Part shown: in pieces, positions 23,721 to 31,846 of the stretch
Numbering within the stretch: position 1 is the stretch's first letter
How the letters are laid out: each line of letters opens with the position of its first letter
Assembly (NCBI GenBank): GCA_031269415.1
Contig: JAISZF010000050.1
Location: 1-37,998, forward strand
Length of the DNA: 37,998 nucleotides
Source of the DNA: Clostridiales bacterium
GTDB taxonomy: Bacteria; Bacillota; Clostridia; Lachnospirales; WQUN01
Reading direction: 5' to 3'
Made by a program: the position numbers and the translations under genes
The notes under the pieces: generated by a model
What the model was told of the DNA's origin: nothing
Database searches by the model: none
Seen by the model: the letters and a program-made list of their open reading frames with translations, nothing else

Positions 23721-25190
23721 ATGGAAGAATATAAAAAAAATTTTCTGGACTTAACTGAGATCGATAGAATTCAGCGGGAAATTGAACGGAATCTGTATAG
23801 CAAACCTCAGTCTGATTACGCGCGTGATATCAATCAAGCCGAACCCACGGTTGAATTTACCGGCGGCCTGGTTACTTACGCGAATCCGGAACGCTATTAT
23901 TCAGGCGCGAGCGTCCCGATTTATGAGCCTAAGCCCGGCGCGTCACGTAATGTATTCTACCATGAAACTATAAAAAACGAAACCAAGCGTTATAATAAAA
24001 AGCGTTTTCGTCGTACCGCCGCGATTGCCGTAGTCATCTGTACTTTAGGTACCGGTACGTTGGGCGTGGGGTTTGGCGTAGCTTATCCGCTGGCTAAAAA
24101 TTATTTTTATCCGAGTATAAGCAGTGAAAATTCCCGTAATTATATAAATGCCTCCGGTGCGGATAAGTCTGAGGTAACCAGTGAGACTGTCACCGGAACG
24201 ATTGTGAAACCCGCCGAGGATCCGACGGTCATTCGTTCAATGACAGACGTTATTAAACTGGTGGCTCCATCCGTTGTATCCATCAGATCAGTGGCGGAGA
24301 CGTCAGCCGACTATTTTAGTTTGCCAAACGCTGAGAGCGGCTCGGGATCGGGTATTATCTTCAGCGAGGATTCCGGCAATATCTTTATAGCCACGAATTA
24401 CCACGTAATATCCGGCGCCGAGTCCGTTACAATCAATATTGGCGACAGCGAGGATATAGAGGCTTCATTCGTGGGCAGCAACCCCGAGTCGGATTTGGCG
24501 GTTATTTCCGTTTCAAAAGCCGACATCGCGAAAGCGGGCGTTTATTCCGTTTCGATTGCCATATTCGGAGATTCTGATATAACACAGGTCGGTGAGCCTG
24601 TAATAGCGATCGGCAACGCCATGGGCGAGGGCAATATAGTTACTTCAGGCATTGTCAGCGCCGTTAATAAAGAAATCTCGATAAATAATATGAATCTGCT
24701 GGTTATTCAAACCGACGCCGCGATAAACCCGGGCAACAGCGGCGGCCCGCTGATAAACGCTTGCGGCGAGATCGTCGGCGTAAACACGGCAAGGCTTATG
24801 CCTTCCGACGCCGAGGGTATGGGTTACAGCATTACTTCCAATACGGTTCAGCCTATATTAGAGGAGATTCTTCATCAGACGCCTAAGCCGTTTTTAGGTA
24901 TTCAAGGCACGGATCTCACCAAAGACTTAGCGGATATTTATCAGCTGCCCAATTTGGGTGTGCTGGTGCAGGAGGTTGTACCTGGATCCAGCGCTCAAAA
25001 AGCGGGTATACAGCGCACCGATGTCATTACCGGCTTTAACGATGAGCCAATATTCACGATGAAACAGCTTTCCGAGGCAATACAAAAATGTAAAGTCGGC
25101 GATGTGGTTACAGTCAAGGTATACCGTGAAGGCAGCGCTTCACTTGAATTCAAGGTTAAACTCGCTGAGTATAAAACGGATAATTTTTAA
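23721..25190 (+). CDS. htrA: HtrA-type membrane-anchored serine protease
   Basis: This is a 489-residue S1C/DegP-like protease. A long cytoplasmic N-terminal part (1-97, rich in Y, K, N and E) precedes one membrane span (about 98-124). The trypsin-like domain faces outside with triad H228 (TNYHVI), D258 (ESDLAVI) and S340 (PGNSGGPL). A C-terminal PDZ domain follows (about 390-485: FLGIQGTDL ... GVLVQEVVPGSSAQKAGIQ). It would degrade misfolded envelope proteins under stress. GGGGGCTAGGG precedes the ATG, with a TATAAT at 23686-23691 upstream. The stop codon lies in a 14-bp tandem duplication. Confidence 0.94.
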   Translation: MEEYKKNFLDLTEIDRIQREIERNLYSKPQSDYARDINQAEPTVEFTGGLVTYANPERYYSGASVPIYEPKPGASRNVFYHETIKNETKRYNKKRFRRTAAIAVVICTLGTGTLGVGFGVAYPLAKNYFYPSISSENSRNYINASGADKSEVTSETVTGTIVKPAEDPTVIRSMTDVIKLVAPSVVSIRSVAETSADYFSLPNAESGSGSGIIFSEDSGNIFIATNYHVISGAESVTINIGDSEDIEASFVGSNPESDLAVISVSKADIAKAGVYSVSIAIFGDSDITQVGEPVIAIGNAMGEGNIVTSGIVSAVNKEISINNMNLLVIQTDAAINPGNSGGPLINACGEIVGVNTARLMPSDAEGMGYSITSNTVQPILEEILHQTPKPFLGIQGTDLTKDLADIYQLPNLGVLVQEVVPGSSAQKAGIQRTDVITGFNDEPIFTMKQLSEAIQKCKVGDVVTVKVYREGSASLEFKVKLAEYKTDNF

Positions 25191-25211
25191 TTATTGATTT
25201 TTAATTATTGA
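25184..25211. repeat. 14-bp perfect tandem duplication across the htrA stop codon
   Basis: TTTTTAATTATTGA occurs twice without a gap (25184-25197, 25198-25211). The first copy contains the TAA stop of the protease gene. It looks like replication slippage in low-complexity DNA. Confidence 0.8.
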
Positions 25212-25273
25212 TGTATTGTTCTTTCGGTAAATCCGCGAGAACTTAACATATTCCCTCCTTTATTTTTTTAGCT

Positions 25274-25308
25274 GCCGGCGGCTGGGTTCAGCCTGCCGGC
25301 CTTTTTTT
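25274..25308 (+). terminator. Rho-independent terminator after htrA
   Basis: GCCGGC (25274-25279) plus GGCTG pair with CAGCC and GCCGGC (25295-25300), with one bulged T and a GGTT loop. C and seven T follow. The next gene's ribosome site begins only a few bases after the T run. Confidence 0.88.
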
Positions 25309-25321
25309 GAAAGGGGCAGTT

Positions 25322-26140
25322 ATGCGATATCGGATGCTTGTGTCGGATTTGGATAATACGCTGTTAAGCGGCGGAGCGCGTATATCGCCCGAAGTGAAGG
25401 ACGCTGTGGCTTTTGCGGTAAGCAAGGGCGTTCGTATCGTTTTATGCTCGGGCCGGTGCTACTTATCAATGAATATCTTCGAAAAGGCTTTAGGGCTTAT
25501 GTCGGAAGATCAACTGGGAATCAGTTTCAACGGCGGTTTGATATACGAATCCCTGTCCCGGAAGATATTGACAGATTACAGGCTCGAAAGAGGGCTGGCC
25601 TTCGACTTGATAGACGGCTTGAAATCGAGAGGAGCTTCCGTGTTGGTATATCAGGGAGGAGACCTATACGCTGAACATAAGTCGGCGGATATAATGACTT
25701 ACGGGAAGGGCGCAATGCTGCCCGTTAATATACTTAACGACTTCCGCGAGTTGTCCGGGGATGTGTCAAAAATTTTGGTGCGCGGTGAGAAAGGGTTTAT
25801 CAGGCGTGTTGAGGAGTCGCTTAGGGATACGGCGGCCGGTCGCTGCAACGCGTTTTTTTCTGCGGATGTTCTATTGGAGTATTGCCCCCTTGAAGCCGAT
25901 AAAGGCGCGGGGATGGAAAAGGTTTGCGCTCACTACGGCATAAGCCCGGAAGAAACCATCGCGGTGGGAGATCAGAACAACGATATTCCTATGCTGCGCC
26001 TGGCCGGTCTGGGGATCGCGGTCGCCAACGCGACGGAAGAGGCTAAAGCCGCCGCGGATCAAGTGGCTGACGCAACGAATGATCAGAATGCCGCAGCCCG
26101 TATTATTTATAGCTATTTCGCTGACTCCTTAATTCACTGA
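25322..26140 (+). CDS. HAD-superfamily phosphatase, Cof/subclass IIB
   Basis: This is a 272-residue cytoplasmic phosphatase of the Cof type, probably acting on sugar phosphates or similar small molecules. Motif I is SDLDNTLL (nucleophile D9, D11), motif II is in VLCSGR, and motif IV is VGDQNNDIPML, with the C2B cap in between. The start at ATG 25322 (MRYRMLVSD) has AAAGGGG about 6-7 nt upstream; a TTG 15 nt earlier lies in the terminator tail and is unlikely. No specific substrate can be named. Confidence 0.92.
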   Translation: MRYRMLVSDLDNTLLSGGARISPEVKDAVAFAVSKGVRIVLCSGRCYLSMNIFEKALGLMSEDQLGISFNGGLIYESLSRKILTDYRLERGLAFDLIDGLKSRGASVLVYQGGDLYAEHKSADIMTYGKGAMLPVNILNDFRELSGDVSKILVRGEKGFIRRVEESLRDTAAGRCNAFFSADVLLEYCPLEADKGAGMEKVCAHYGISPEETIAVGDQNNDIPMLRLAGLGIAVANATEEAKAAADQVADATNDQNAAARIIYSYFADSLIH

Positions 26141-26180
26141 TTTGTCATAATAATGACATTTATTCTGGTTTTATGGGATA

Positions 26181-26209
26181 TTGACAGGTATATTTTGCTA
26201 TGCTATAAT
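26181..26209 (+). promoter_or_regulatory. veg promoter P1, perfect consensus
   Basis: TTGACA (26181-26186), a 17-nt spacer, and TATAAT (26204-26209) with TG extension at 26201-26202. This is the best match to the vegetative sigma consensus in the window. Confidence 0.9.
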
Positions 26210-26210
26210 T

Positions 26211-26239
26211 TTGACTTTTTGTCTTGTTTATGGTATACT
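26211..26239 (+). promoter_or_regulatory. veg promoter P2, near-consensus tandem copy
   Basis: TTGACT (26211-26216), a 17-nt spacer, and TATACT (26234-26239), again with TG extension (26231-26232). It is exactly 30 bp downstream of P1. Confidence 0.85.
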
Positions 26240-26307
26240 AAATATAATATGAATTCCGTAATCGAACATATTGACGAGAATTCATAAATACAAGTGAGGT
26301 GACCGTT

Positions 26308-26550
26308 GTGTTTGATAGAAAAGATGTGGTTCATGTAAAAAAAGACATCGAACGCAGGATAGGAAGCAGGGTGATCCTGGAGACAAACAAAGGCAGACAC
26401 AAATCAGTCGTAAACGAGGGTGTCATCTCCAATGTCTATCCAAGCATCTTTACAATTCAGTTGTCAGATAACGACGGTGCGAAACGCAAGCTGTCATTCA
26501 GTTACACAGATGTACTGACCAATTCTGTGGAAATAACTTTGGCTGAGTAA
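26308..26550 (+). CDS. veg: Veg family protein
   Basis: This small (80-residue) protein is related to Bacillus Veg. KKDIERRIGSRVILETNKGRHKSVVNEGVISNVYPSIFTIQL and FSYTDVLTNSVEITL align well by eye with the family pattern (GGRRKTIERSG...YPSVFVIQL...YSYADILTETVEL). In Bacillus it is linked to biofilm formation and is very highly expressed. Start choice: GTG 26308 with AGGTG 7 nt upstream; a GTG at 26299 would add three residues but would overlap that ribosome site. It is followed 151 bp later by sipL. Confidence 0.88.
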   Translation: MFDRKDVVHVKKDIERRIGSRVILETNKGRHKSVVNEGVISNVYPSIFTIQLSDNDGAKRKLSFSYTDVLTNSVEITLAE

Positions 26551-26645
26551 CTACGCGCCGCATAATGGGGGGAACGCCGAGCGGAGAATTTTTTCCGAAC
26601 AGGCATAATCTTTAAGCCTTCTTAATATATTGTCTAAAGATACGC

Positions 26646-26667
26646 ATTTGGATCAGCCAGTCCAAAT
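26646..26667. promoter_or_regulatory. Inverted repeat upstream of sipL
   Basis: ATTTGGA (26646-26652) and TCCAAAT (26661-26667) form an interrupted palindrome about 35 bp before the sipL start. It could be a regulator site or a small mRNA hairpin. The 151 bp between veg and sipL hold nothing else I can name. Confidence 0.3.
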
Positions 26668-26701
26668 ACGCCGTGACAATTGTTAAGGGGGCAATTTTAT
26701 T

Positions 26702-28270
26702 ATGGAGAATCAGCTTGTCAAAGAGAAGGTTTATTTAGATCAGACCATAGACCGCGAATCTACGCAGATATTGCTTGAAGGCGATATCATTGTTCCGGAT
26801 GTAAAACCGGACATGGCGCAAATACTGTCCACCGACGCGAAGGTGCTGATTGAAAAAACCGAGGTGTCCGCGGACAGGGTCAATTTTATAGGAAAATTGG
26901 ATGTCGAAGTGCTTTACATCGCCAAAGGCGCGGATAAATCCGTTTATTCCATGAGCGTGACCGCGCCCATAGACGATTTTATCAACCTGGAGGGTGTAAC
27001 GCGCGACATGTGGGTAGACGCCAAGGCGGAACTGGCAAATATCGACTATAAGATGCTGAACGACAGAAAGATCAACTACCGCGCCGTTGTTAACGTGAGC
27101 GTGGGCGCCGAATATCCGGAAGCGCGGGAGATCGTGGTGAATATTGAGGACGTGCCAGAGAACCAACTGTTGAAATCGACTCTGAACCTGAACAAGACCG
27201 TTGAGAATAAACTGGATCATTTTACGGTTAAGGATCAGATTACTCTGCCATCCAGCAAGCCGAATATTCAGGAAATCATTCAATGCTCCACTCAGATCTC
27301 CAATAAGGACATACGCATAGCGGCCGGCAGGGTCAATATATCCGGCGACCTCTTTGTATCCGCGTTATTCAAAGGCGACAGCGACGAAAATCTGGTAGAG
27401 TTTATTGAGAATGAGATCCCGTTTAACGGTTCCGTTGACGTAACCGGGGTTAATGACGATATGTTTGCCGATGTGACGCTGAACGTGCAGGATCAGTATG
27501 TTCAGGTAAGGCCGGACAGCGACGGCGAAGATCGCGTGCTGGACATTGAGGTGTCCGTCGGCGTTATTCTCAAGGTGTACAGCACGCGGGAGATCGAGAT
27601 ACTTGAGGACGCTTACAGTATAGATCAGCAGCTTGATATAGTAAAAGATAAGGTGCGTTATCCAAAGCTGGTATGCAGGAACAGAAATCAGACCACAATA
27701 AAAGAAGTAATACAGGTTGATAATAACAGCCCGGATATTCTTCAAATCTTCAGGGTTAAAGGCAGTGTGCTGCTGGACGACATAAAGATCATAGACGATA
27801 AGATCATTGCCGAAGGCGCTATTCAGGCGGATATTCTATACTTGGCGGAAAGCGACGATACCCCAATCTACAGTTTCGGAAGCGTTATCCCTTACAGGCA
27901 GATCATTGAGACGAAAGGTTCAACGCCGGATATGTCCGTGAATCTTGACATCAGCATTGATCATATAGCGTTCAACATGCTTAGCAAGCGCGAAACTGAA
28001 GTGCGTTTCCTGCTGACGTTCAACACACAGGTTATTGAGGAAAAAAACGTGGATGTCGTCTCGGACATCGGGTTTAAGGAATTAGATCCCATTGTTTTGG
28101 ATAATATGTCTAGTATGACGATATATGTTGTGCAGGCGGACGATAACCTCTGGAAGATCGCCAAACGCTATAATACAGGCATAGACGATCTCCTTTCGGT
28201 CAATGATATCGAAAGTCCATCAAAGATTTTCCCCGGGCAGAAACTGCTTATCTTAAAAAAAGTGAGCTAG
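26702..28270 (+). CDS. sipL: SipL-type spore coat morphogenesis protein (DUF3794 repeats plus LysM)
   Basis: This 522-residue protein has three consecutive DUF3794/SPOCS domains (about 20-150, 185-300 and 335-455) and a C-terminal LysM domain (about 475-520: YVVQADDNLWKIAKRYNTGIDDLLSVNDIESPSKIFPGQKLLIL). That architecture is the one described for SipL of Clostridioides difficile, which uses its LysM domain to bind the ATPase SpoIVA and anchor the coat on the forespore. Inner repeat marks such as EGDIIVPDVKPDMAQIL, LPSSKPNIQEII and VDNNSPDILQI show the duplicated start of each unit. AAGGGGG precedes the ATG by 11 nt. It follows veg and should be expressed in the mother cell. Confidence 0.92.
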   Translation: MENQLVKEKVYLDQTIDRESTQILLEGDIIVPDVKPDMAQILSTDAKVLIEKTEVSADRVNFIGKLDVEVLYIAKGADKSVYSMSVTAPIDDFINLEGVTRDMWVDAKAELANIDYKMLNDRKINYRAVVNVSVGAEYPEAREIVVNIEDVPENQLLKSTLNLNKTVENKLDHFTVKDQITLPSSKPNIQEIIQCSTQISNKDIRIAAGRVNISGDLFVSALFKGDSDENLVEFIENEIPFNGSVDVTGVNDDMFADVTLNVQDQYVQVRPDSDGEDRVLDIEVSVGVILKVYSTREIEILEDAYSIDQQLDIVKDKVRYPKLVCRNRNQTTIKEVIQVDNNSPDILQIFRVKGSVLLDDIKIIDDKIIAEGAIQADILYLAESDDTPIYSFGSVIPYRQIIETKGSTPDMSVNLDISIDHIAFNMLSKRETEVRFLLTFNTQVIEEKNVDVVSDIGFKELDPIVLDNMSSMTIYVVQADDNLWKIAKRYNTGIDDLLSVNDIESPSKIFPGQKLLILKKVS

Positions 28271-28296
28271 GTTTACAGCGGGTGAATAAAATTGCG

Positions 28297-28330
28297 TCCA
28301 CGCCGCGGTTATGATCTTGCGGCGTGGATT
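28297..28330 (+). terminator. Hairpin terminator after sipL
   Basis: There is a 10-bp perfect stem (TCCACGCCGC at 28297-28306, GCGGCGTGGA at 28319-28328), a 12-nt loop, and then TTCTTCT. The T run is interrupted, so strength is moderate. Confidence 0.65.
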
Positions 28331-28345
28331 CTTCTATGCTATAGT
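28317..28345 (+). promoter_or_regulatory. Possible promoter of the yaaQ-yabB operon
   Basis: The extended -10 TGCTATAGT (28337-28345) is preceded at 17 nt by a weak TTGCGG (28317-28322), which overlaps the 3' arm of the sipL terminator. Confidence 0.45.
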
Positions 28346-28400
28346 AAATTATTATTAGTTTATTATTTGGGATTAACGTACACATAAGAAGGAGGTATTT

Positions 28401-28730
28401 ATGAAACTTGTTATGGCCATTATCCATGACGAAGACGCTTTCCATATCATGGATTTGCTTAATGAAAAGGGATATTCCGTCACAAAGCTCGCCAGTACCG
28501 GAGGTTTTTTAAGGGCCGGCAACACGACGCTGATCTGCGGTGTCACTGAGGAACGCATCCCTGAACTGGTTGACATTATCGAGAAAAAGTGCAAGAGCAG
28601 GAAACAGATTACCTCTGTGAACTCAACACATGTTAACGCGACGGAAAGCTACGTACCGTACCCGGTCGAGGTGACGGTAGGCGGAGCCACAATCTTCGTG
28701 CTTAACGTTGAAGATTTTAAAAAGGTATAG
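28401..28730 (+). CDS. darA: Cyclic-di-AMP receptor, DarA/PstA (YaaQ) family
   Basis: This is a 109-residue PII-like trimeric protein that binds c-di-AMP. The family segments VTKLASTGGFLRAGNTTLICGV and SYVPYPVEVTVGGATIFVLNVEDF are almost the same as in Bacillus YaaQ. Its downstream target is unknown. AGAAGGAGG precedes the ATG. It heads the yaaQ-yaaR-holB-yaaT-yabB gene order known from Bacillus. Confidence 0.95.
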   Translation: MKLVMAIIHDEDAFHIMDLLNEKGYSVTKLASTGGFLRAGNTTLICGVTEERIPELVDIIEKKCKSRKQITSVNSTHVNATESYVPYPVEVTVGGATIFVLNVEDFKKV

Positions 28731-28733
28731 GTT

Positions 28734-29174
28734 ATGTCCGTACGCATATCCGCGCCCATGCCGGTAACCGCCGCCGCGATTCAGCCCGGCGGGCGGCGCG
28801 TCACTGAGGCGGACTTCAGTTTCAGCCTGAATCGGCTGGACGATGAAGGTTTGGCGGAACGGCTGAGCAATCTTTTGGACGGCATAACGGTACAGGGAAA
28901 GCGGCTGGCGGAGCATATGGACATTAAGGATATGCGCCATTACAGGAGCCTGGTTTCTGATTTTATGCGTGAAGTGGTAACCCGTTCGCATGAGTTCACC
29001 CGCGAGAATTTTCTGGACAGGCGCGGTCGGCACCGCGTCTACGGCATTGTCCGGCTTGTGGACACGAAGCTGGATGAACTGGCGCGGAAATTGATCAGCT
29101 CGGAAAGGGATCATATAAACATCTTGGACAGGGTTGACGAGATAAAGGGTTTGCTTCTGGATATAATCGCTTGA
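28734..29174 (+). CDS. yaaR: YaaR family protein (DUF327)
   Basis: This 146-residue, mostly helical protein has the DUF327 segments LSNLLDGITVQGKRLAEHMDIKDMRHYRSLVSDFMREVV and RHRVYGIVRLVDTKLDEL. The function is unknown. It starts 3 bp after darA. A GAAA-tetraloop hairpin follows its stop. Confidence 0.9.
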   Translation: MSVRISAPMPVTAAAIQPGGRRVTEADFSFSLNRLDDEGLAERLSNLLDGITVQGKRLAEHMDIKDMRHYRSLVSDFMREVVTRSHEFTRENFLDRRGRHRVYGIVRLVDTKLDELARKLISSERDHINILDRVDEIKGLLLDIIA

Positions 29175-29175
29175 A

Positions 29176-29199
29176 AACCGCCGGAAACGGCGGTTATTC
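29176..29199 (+). terminator. GNRA-loop hairpin between yaaR and holB
   Basis: AACCGCCG (29176-29183) and CGGCGGTT (29188-29195) close a GAAA tetraloop, and ATTCTTGTT follows. A second hairpin, GCGCGGG-CGA-CCCGCGC, lies at 29207-29223. The T tail is poor, so partial termination or an mRNA processing or stability element is likely inside an operon. Confidence 0.45.
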
Positions 29200-29247
29200 T
29201 TGTTGAGCGCGGGCGACCCGCGCGGCGCGTTGTTTAAGGGGGGCTTT

Positions 29248-30231
29248 ATGGCTTCATTTTCTGAAATCATCGGCATGGACAGTATTATCGGCAGTTTGAG
29301 GAGTTCAATCCAATCCGGAAGGGTTTCGCACGCGTATGTCTTTGACGGGCAGGCGGGTATGGGTAAATCCACGCTGGCGAAAGCCCTGGCCAAAACGCTG
29401 CAATGCGAAGCCGGCGGAACTGACGCGTGCGGTTCATGCGTTTCCTGCCGGACATTTGAAAGCGGCAATCACCCTGATATTTTTAACGTAATTACAGACA
29501 AAAAATCCATAGGCGTGGACGATATCCGCGATCAGGTGATCAAGCCCATGGAAACGCGGCCCTATCGGTACCGCTATAAGATATTCATAATCGGCGGCGC
29601 GGATACCATGACCATGGCCGCGCAGAACGCTCTGCTGAAAACCATTGAGGAACCCGCGCCGTATGGACTGTTCTTGCTGCTCTCCGAAAATTATAACGCG
29701 TTTTTGCCGACAGTCATATCCAGGTGCGTTGTGTTCCGGCTGAAGCCGCTGTCCGAAGAGAATGTGGCGAACTATCTGACGGGTAAGGACATCAGTGAAG
29801 ACCAGGCGCGTTTTTACAGCGGTTTTTCACAGGGTAATATAGGCAGAGCCTTGCGGCTGTCGTCTTCGCAAGCCTTTACGGAAATGCGTGAGACGGTCGT
29901 ATCGCTGACGCAGGCGCTGCGCCGGCTGGACATGCCTGAGATATTCGCCCGCTTTCACGTTCTGGAGACTTATAAGGAGGATATACAGGAATTACTGGAT
30001 CTGCTTATGCTCTGGTACAGGGATGTTATAATAATGAAAGAAACCGATAACGCGCGTTTCCTCATTCAACCTGATAAGAAGAATGAAATCTACGCGGAGG
30101 CGCAGGCTACGGATTTATCCTGCCTGTATAAAAAATTTGACGCCATTTGGCAGGCTAAGCGGAATCTTAAACAAAACGGGAATTTTCAACTGACTCTGGA
30201 GATGATGCTGTTAAGCTTGGGAAGCGGGTGA
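29248..30231 (+). CDS. holB: DNA polymerase III delta-prime subunit
   Basis: This is a 327-residue AAA+ clamp-loader subunit. The P-loop GQAGMGKST is at 34-42, the zinc-binding cysteines are C53, C61, C64 and C67, and the sensor-like segments NALLKTIEEPAPYGLFLLLSEN and PTVISRC are clear. It loads the sliding clamp at the replication fork. The frame is open upstream to 29200, but AAGGGGG just before the ATG at 29248 and the family start (ASFSEIIGMD) fix the start. Its stop overlaps a GTG of the next gene. Confidence 0.95.
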   Translation: MASFSEIIGMDSIIGSLRSSIQSGRVSHAYVFDGQAGMGKSTLAKALAKTLQCEAGGTDACGSCVSCRTFESGNHPDIFNVITDKKSIGVDDIRDQVIKPMETRPYRYRYKIFIIGGADTMTMAAQNALLKTIEEPAPYGLFLLLSENYNAFLPTVISRCVVFRLKPLSEENVANYLTGKDISEDQARFYSGFSQGNIGRALRLSSSQAFTEMRETVVSLTQALRRLDMPEIFARFHVLETYKEDIQELLDLLMLWYRDVIIMKETDNARFLIQPDKKNEIYAEAQATDLSCLYKKFDAIWQAKRNLKQNGNFQLTLEMMLLSLGSG

Positions 30232-30236
30232 TAGTA

Positions 30237-31079
30237 ATGATTGATATAATAGGTGTCAGGTTTAAAAAAGTAGGCAAGATATATTTCTTTGATCCGGGGG
30301 ATATGGAGATCGACAGGGGTACGCCTGTTATTGTTGAAACCGCGCGCGGCGTGGAGTACGGTTACACGGAGATCGGCAGAAGGCCGGAGCCGGACGAGCA
30401 TGTGGTTCAGCCGCTTAAAAAGGTTATGCGTATCGCTACGGAAGACGACACGCGGCAGTTGGAGGCAAACAAACGGAGAGAAGAGGAAGCCTTTGACATA
30501 TGCCTGGAAAAGATAAAACAGCATGGGCTGGATATGAAATTGATTGAAGTGGAATTGACATTTGATCAGAACAAGATTATCTTCTACTTCACATCGGACG
30601 GGCGGGTTGATTTCAGGGAGCTGGTAAAAGAGCTGGCCTCGATCTTTCGGATTCGCATAGAACTGCGGCAGATAGGCGTAAGAGATGAGGCCAAGATACT
30701 GAACGGAATTGGCATATGCGGGCTTACGCTGTGCTGCGCCACGTTTTTGGGTGAGTTTCAGCCGGTTTCCATTAAAATGGCTAAGGAACAGAGTCTGTCG
30801 CTTAATCCGACCAAGATTTCCGGGATCTGCGGGCGGCTGATGTGCTGCCTTAAATATGAAGAGGACACGTATGAATTCCTGAACCGCGGTCTGCCGAACA
30901 CAGGCGATATTGTACGCACGCCGGACGGGGACGGCGAGATTCTGTCCGTGAATGTTCTGCGACAGATAGTAAAGGCGGCGGTGCGCAAAAAAACGTCGGA
31001 CGTGCCTGTTGTGGGTTTTTACGCGGCGCGTGAGATAAAAGTGCTGTCTAAAGCCGTAGTGGCTGAAAACGCCGAATAG
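30237..31079 (+). CDS. yaaT: YaaT/PSP1-domain protein
   Basis: This 280-residue protein has the PSP1 domain and the paired cysteine clusters CGLTLCC and CGRLMCC, which in Bacillus YaaT, together with YlbF and YmcA, form an iron-sulfur complex that steers RNase Y and phosphorelay input to Spo0A. The start could be GTG 30228 (adds MIV, overlaps holB) or ATG 30237 (MIDIIGVRFKK). I prefer the latter because family members begin close to the GVRF segment. It is part of the conserved operon downstream of holB; the usual next gene yabA is absent. Confidence 0.92.
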   Translation: MIDIIGVRFKKVGKIYFFDPGDMEIDRGTPVIVETARGVEYGYTEIGRRPEPDEHVVQPLKKVMRIATEDDTRQLEANKRREEEAFDICLEKIKQHGLDMKLIEVELTFDQNKIIFYFTSDGRVDFRELVKELASIFRIRIELRQIGVRDEAKILNGIGICGLTLCCATFLGEFQPVSIKMAKEQSLSLNPTKISGICGRLMCCLKYEEDTYEFLNRGLPNTGDIVRTPDGDGEILSVNVLRQIVKAAVRKKTSDVPVVGFYAAREIKVLSKAVVAENAE

Positions 31080-31081
31080 CC

Positions 31082-31846
31082 ATGCCGAGCGAAATACTTG
31101 AAGGAGAACGGCTGGAGGATCTGCAATGCGGGGGTATGAAGCTGATCCAGAACCCGCGTTATTTCCGTTTCGGTATCGACGCTGTGCTTTTGGCGAACTT
31201 TTGCCGTGTGAAGGCGGGAGAAACCGTGATTGATCTATGTACCGGCACAGGGGTTATTCCTGTACTGCTCTGCGCCAAAACCCGCGCCAAACACATCCTC
31301 GGCATTGAGATTCAGAAAGCCTGCGCCGATATGGCGGGCAGAAGCGTATCGCTTAATGGGATTTCCGATCGAGTGAGCATTATAAACGGCGATATCAGGC
31401 GCGTCCGCGAACTCTTTCCCGCCGGATCGGCTCATGTGGTAACTGCTAACCCGCCGTATATAAAGAAAGGCGCCGGAAAAATCAACGAATCTGATGAGAT
31501 TTCCATAGCGCGGCATGAAGTGCGCTGCGACTGGAGTGATATAATAAAATCGGCCGCTTGGCTGTTAAAGCCGGGCGGCCGATTATACGCGGTTCACAGG
31601 CCGGAACGCCTGGCGGATATTATCTGTGCCGCGAGGGAATACCGCATGGAGCCGAAGGTAATCCGATACGTTCATCCATATGACCGCAAGCCTCCGATAT
31701 TGATACTCATAGAATTTATCAATGGCGGGGCGGCGTTTTTGAAAACCCTGCCGCCGTTGACAGTGTATGAGGCGGACGGCGGGTATACGGACGAACTACG
31801 AAAAATCTATGGAATAAAGCAATTAACAGGCGGTCAGTCGCCTTGA
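31082..31846 (+). CDS. tRNA1(Val) (adenine37-N6)-methyltransferase, YabB/TrmN6 family
   Basis: This is a 254-residue class I AdoMet methyltransferase. The early segment FRFGIDAVLLANF is a YabB family mark; motif I is VIDLCTGTGVIPVLL and the catalytic NPPY is in VVTANPPYIKKG. It should methylate A37 of a valine tRNA in E. coli terms; the target in this organism is inferred. It starts 2 bp after yaaT and overlaps convergent trxB by 13 bp. Confidence 0.9.
   Translation: MPSEILEGERLEDLQCGGMKLIQNPRYFRFGIDAVLLANFCRVKAGETVIDLCTGTGVIPVLLCAKTRAKHILGIEIQKACADMAGRSVSLNGISDRVSIINGDIRRVRELFPAGSAHVVTANPPYIKKGAGKINESDEISIARHEVRCDWSDIIKSAAWLLKPGGRLYAVHRPERLADIICAAREYRMEPKVIRYVHPYDRKPPILILIEFINGGAAFLKTLPPLTVYEADGGYTDELRKIYGIKQLTGGQSP

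Noticed and set aside
29200..29247. Earlier start for holB at 29200
   Set aside because: It would begin inside the hairpin region without a ribosome site, whereas AAGGGGG sits before ATG 29248.
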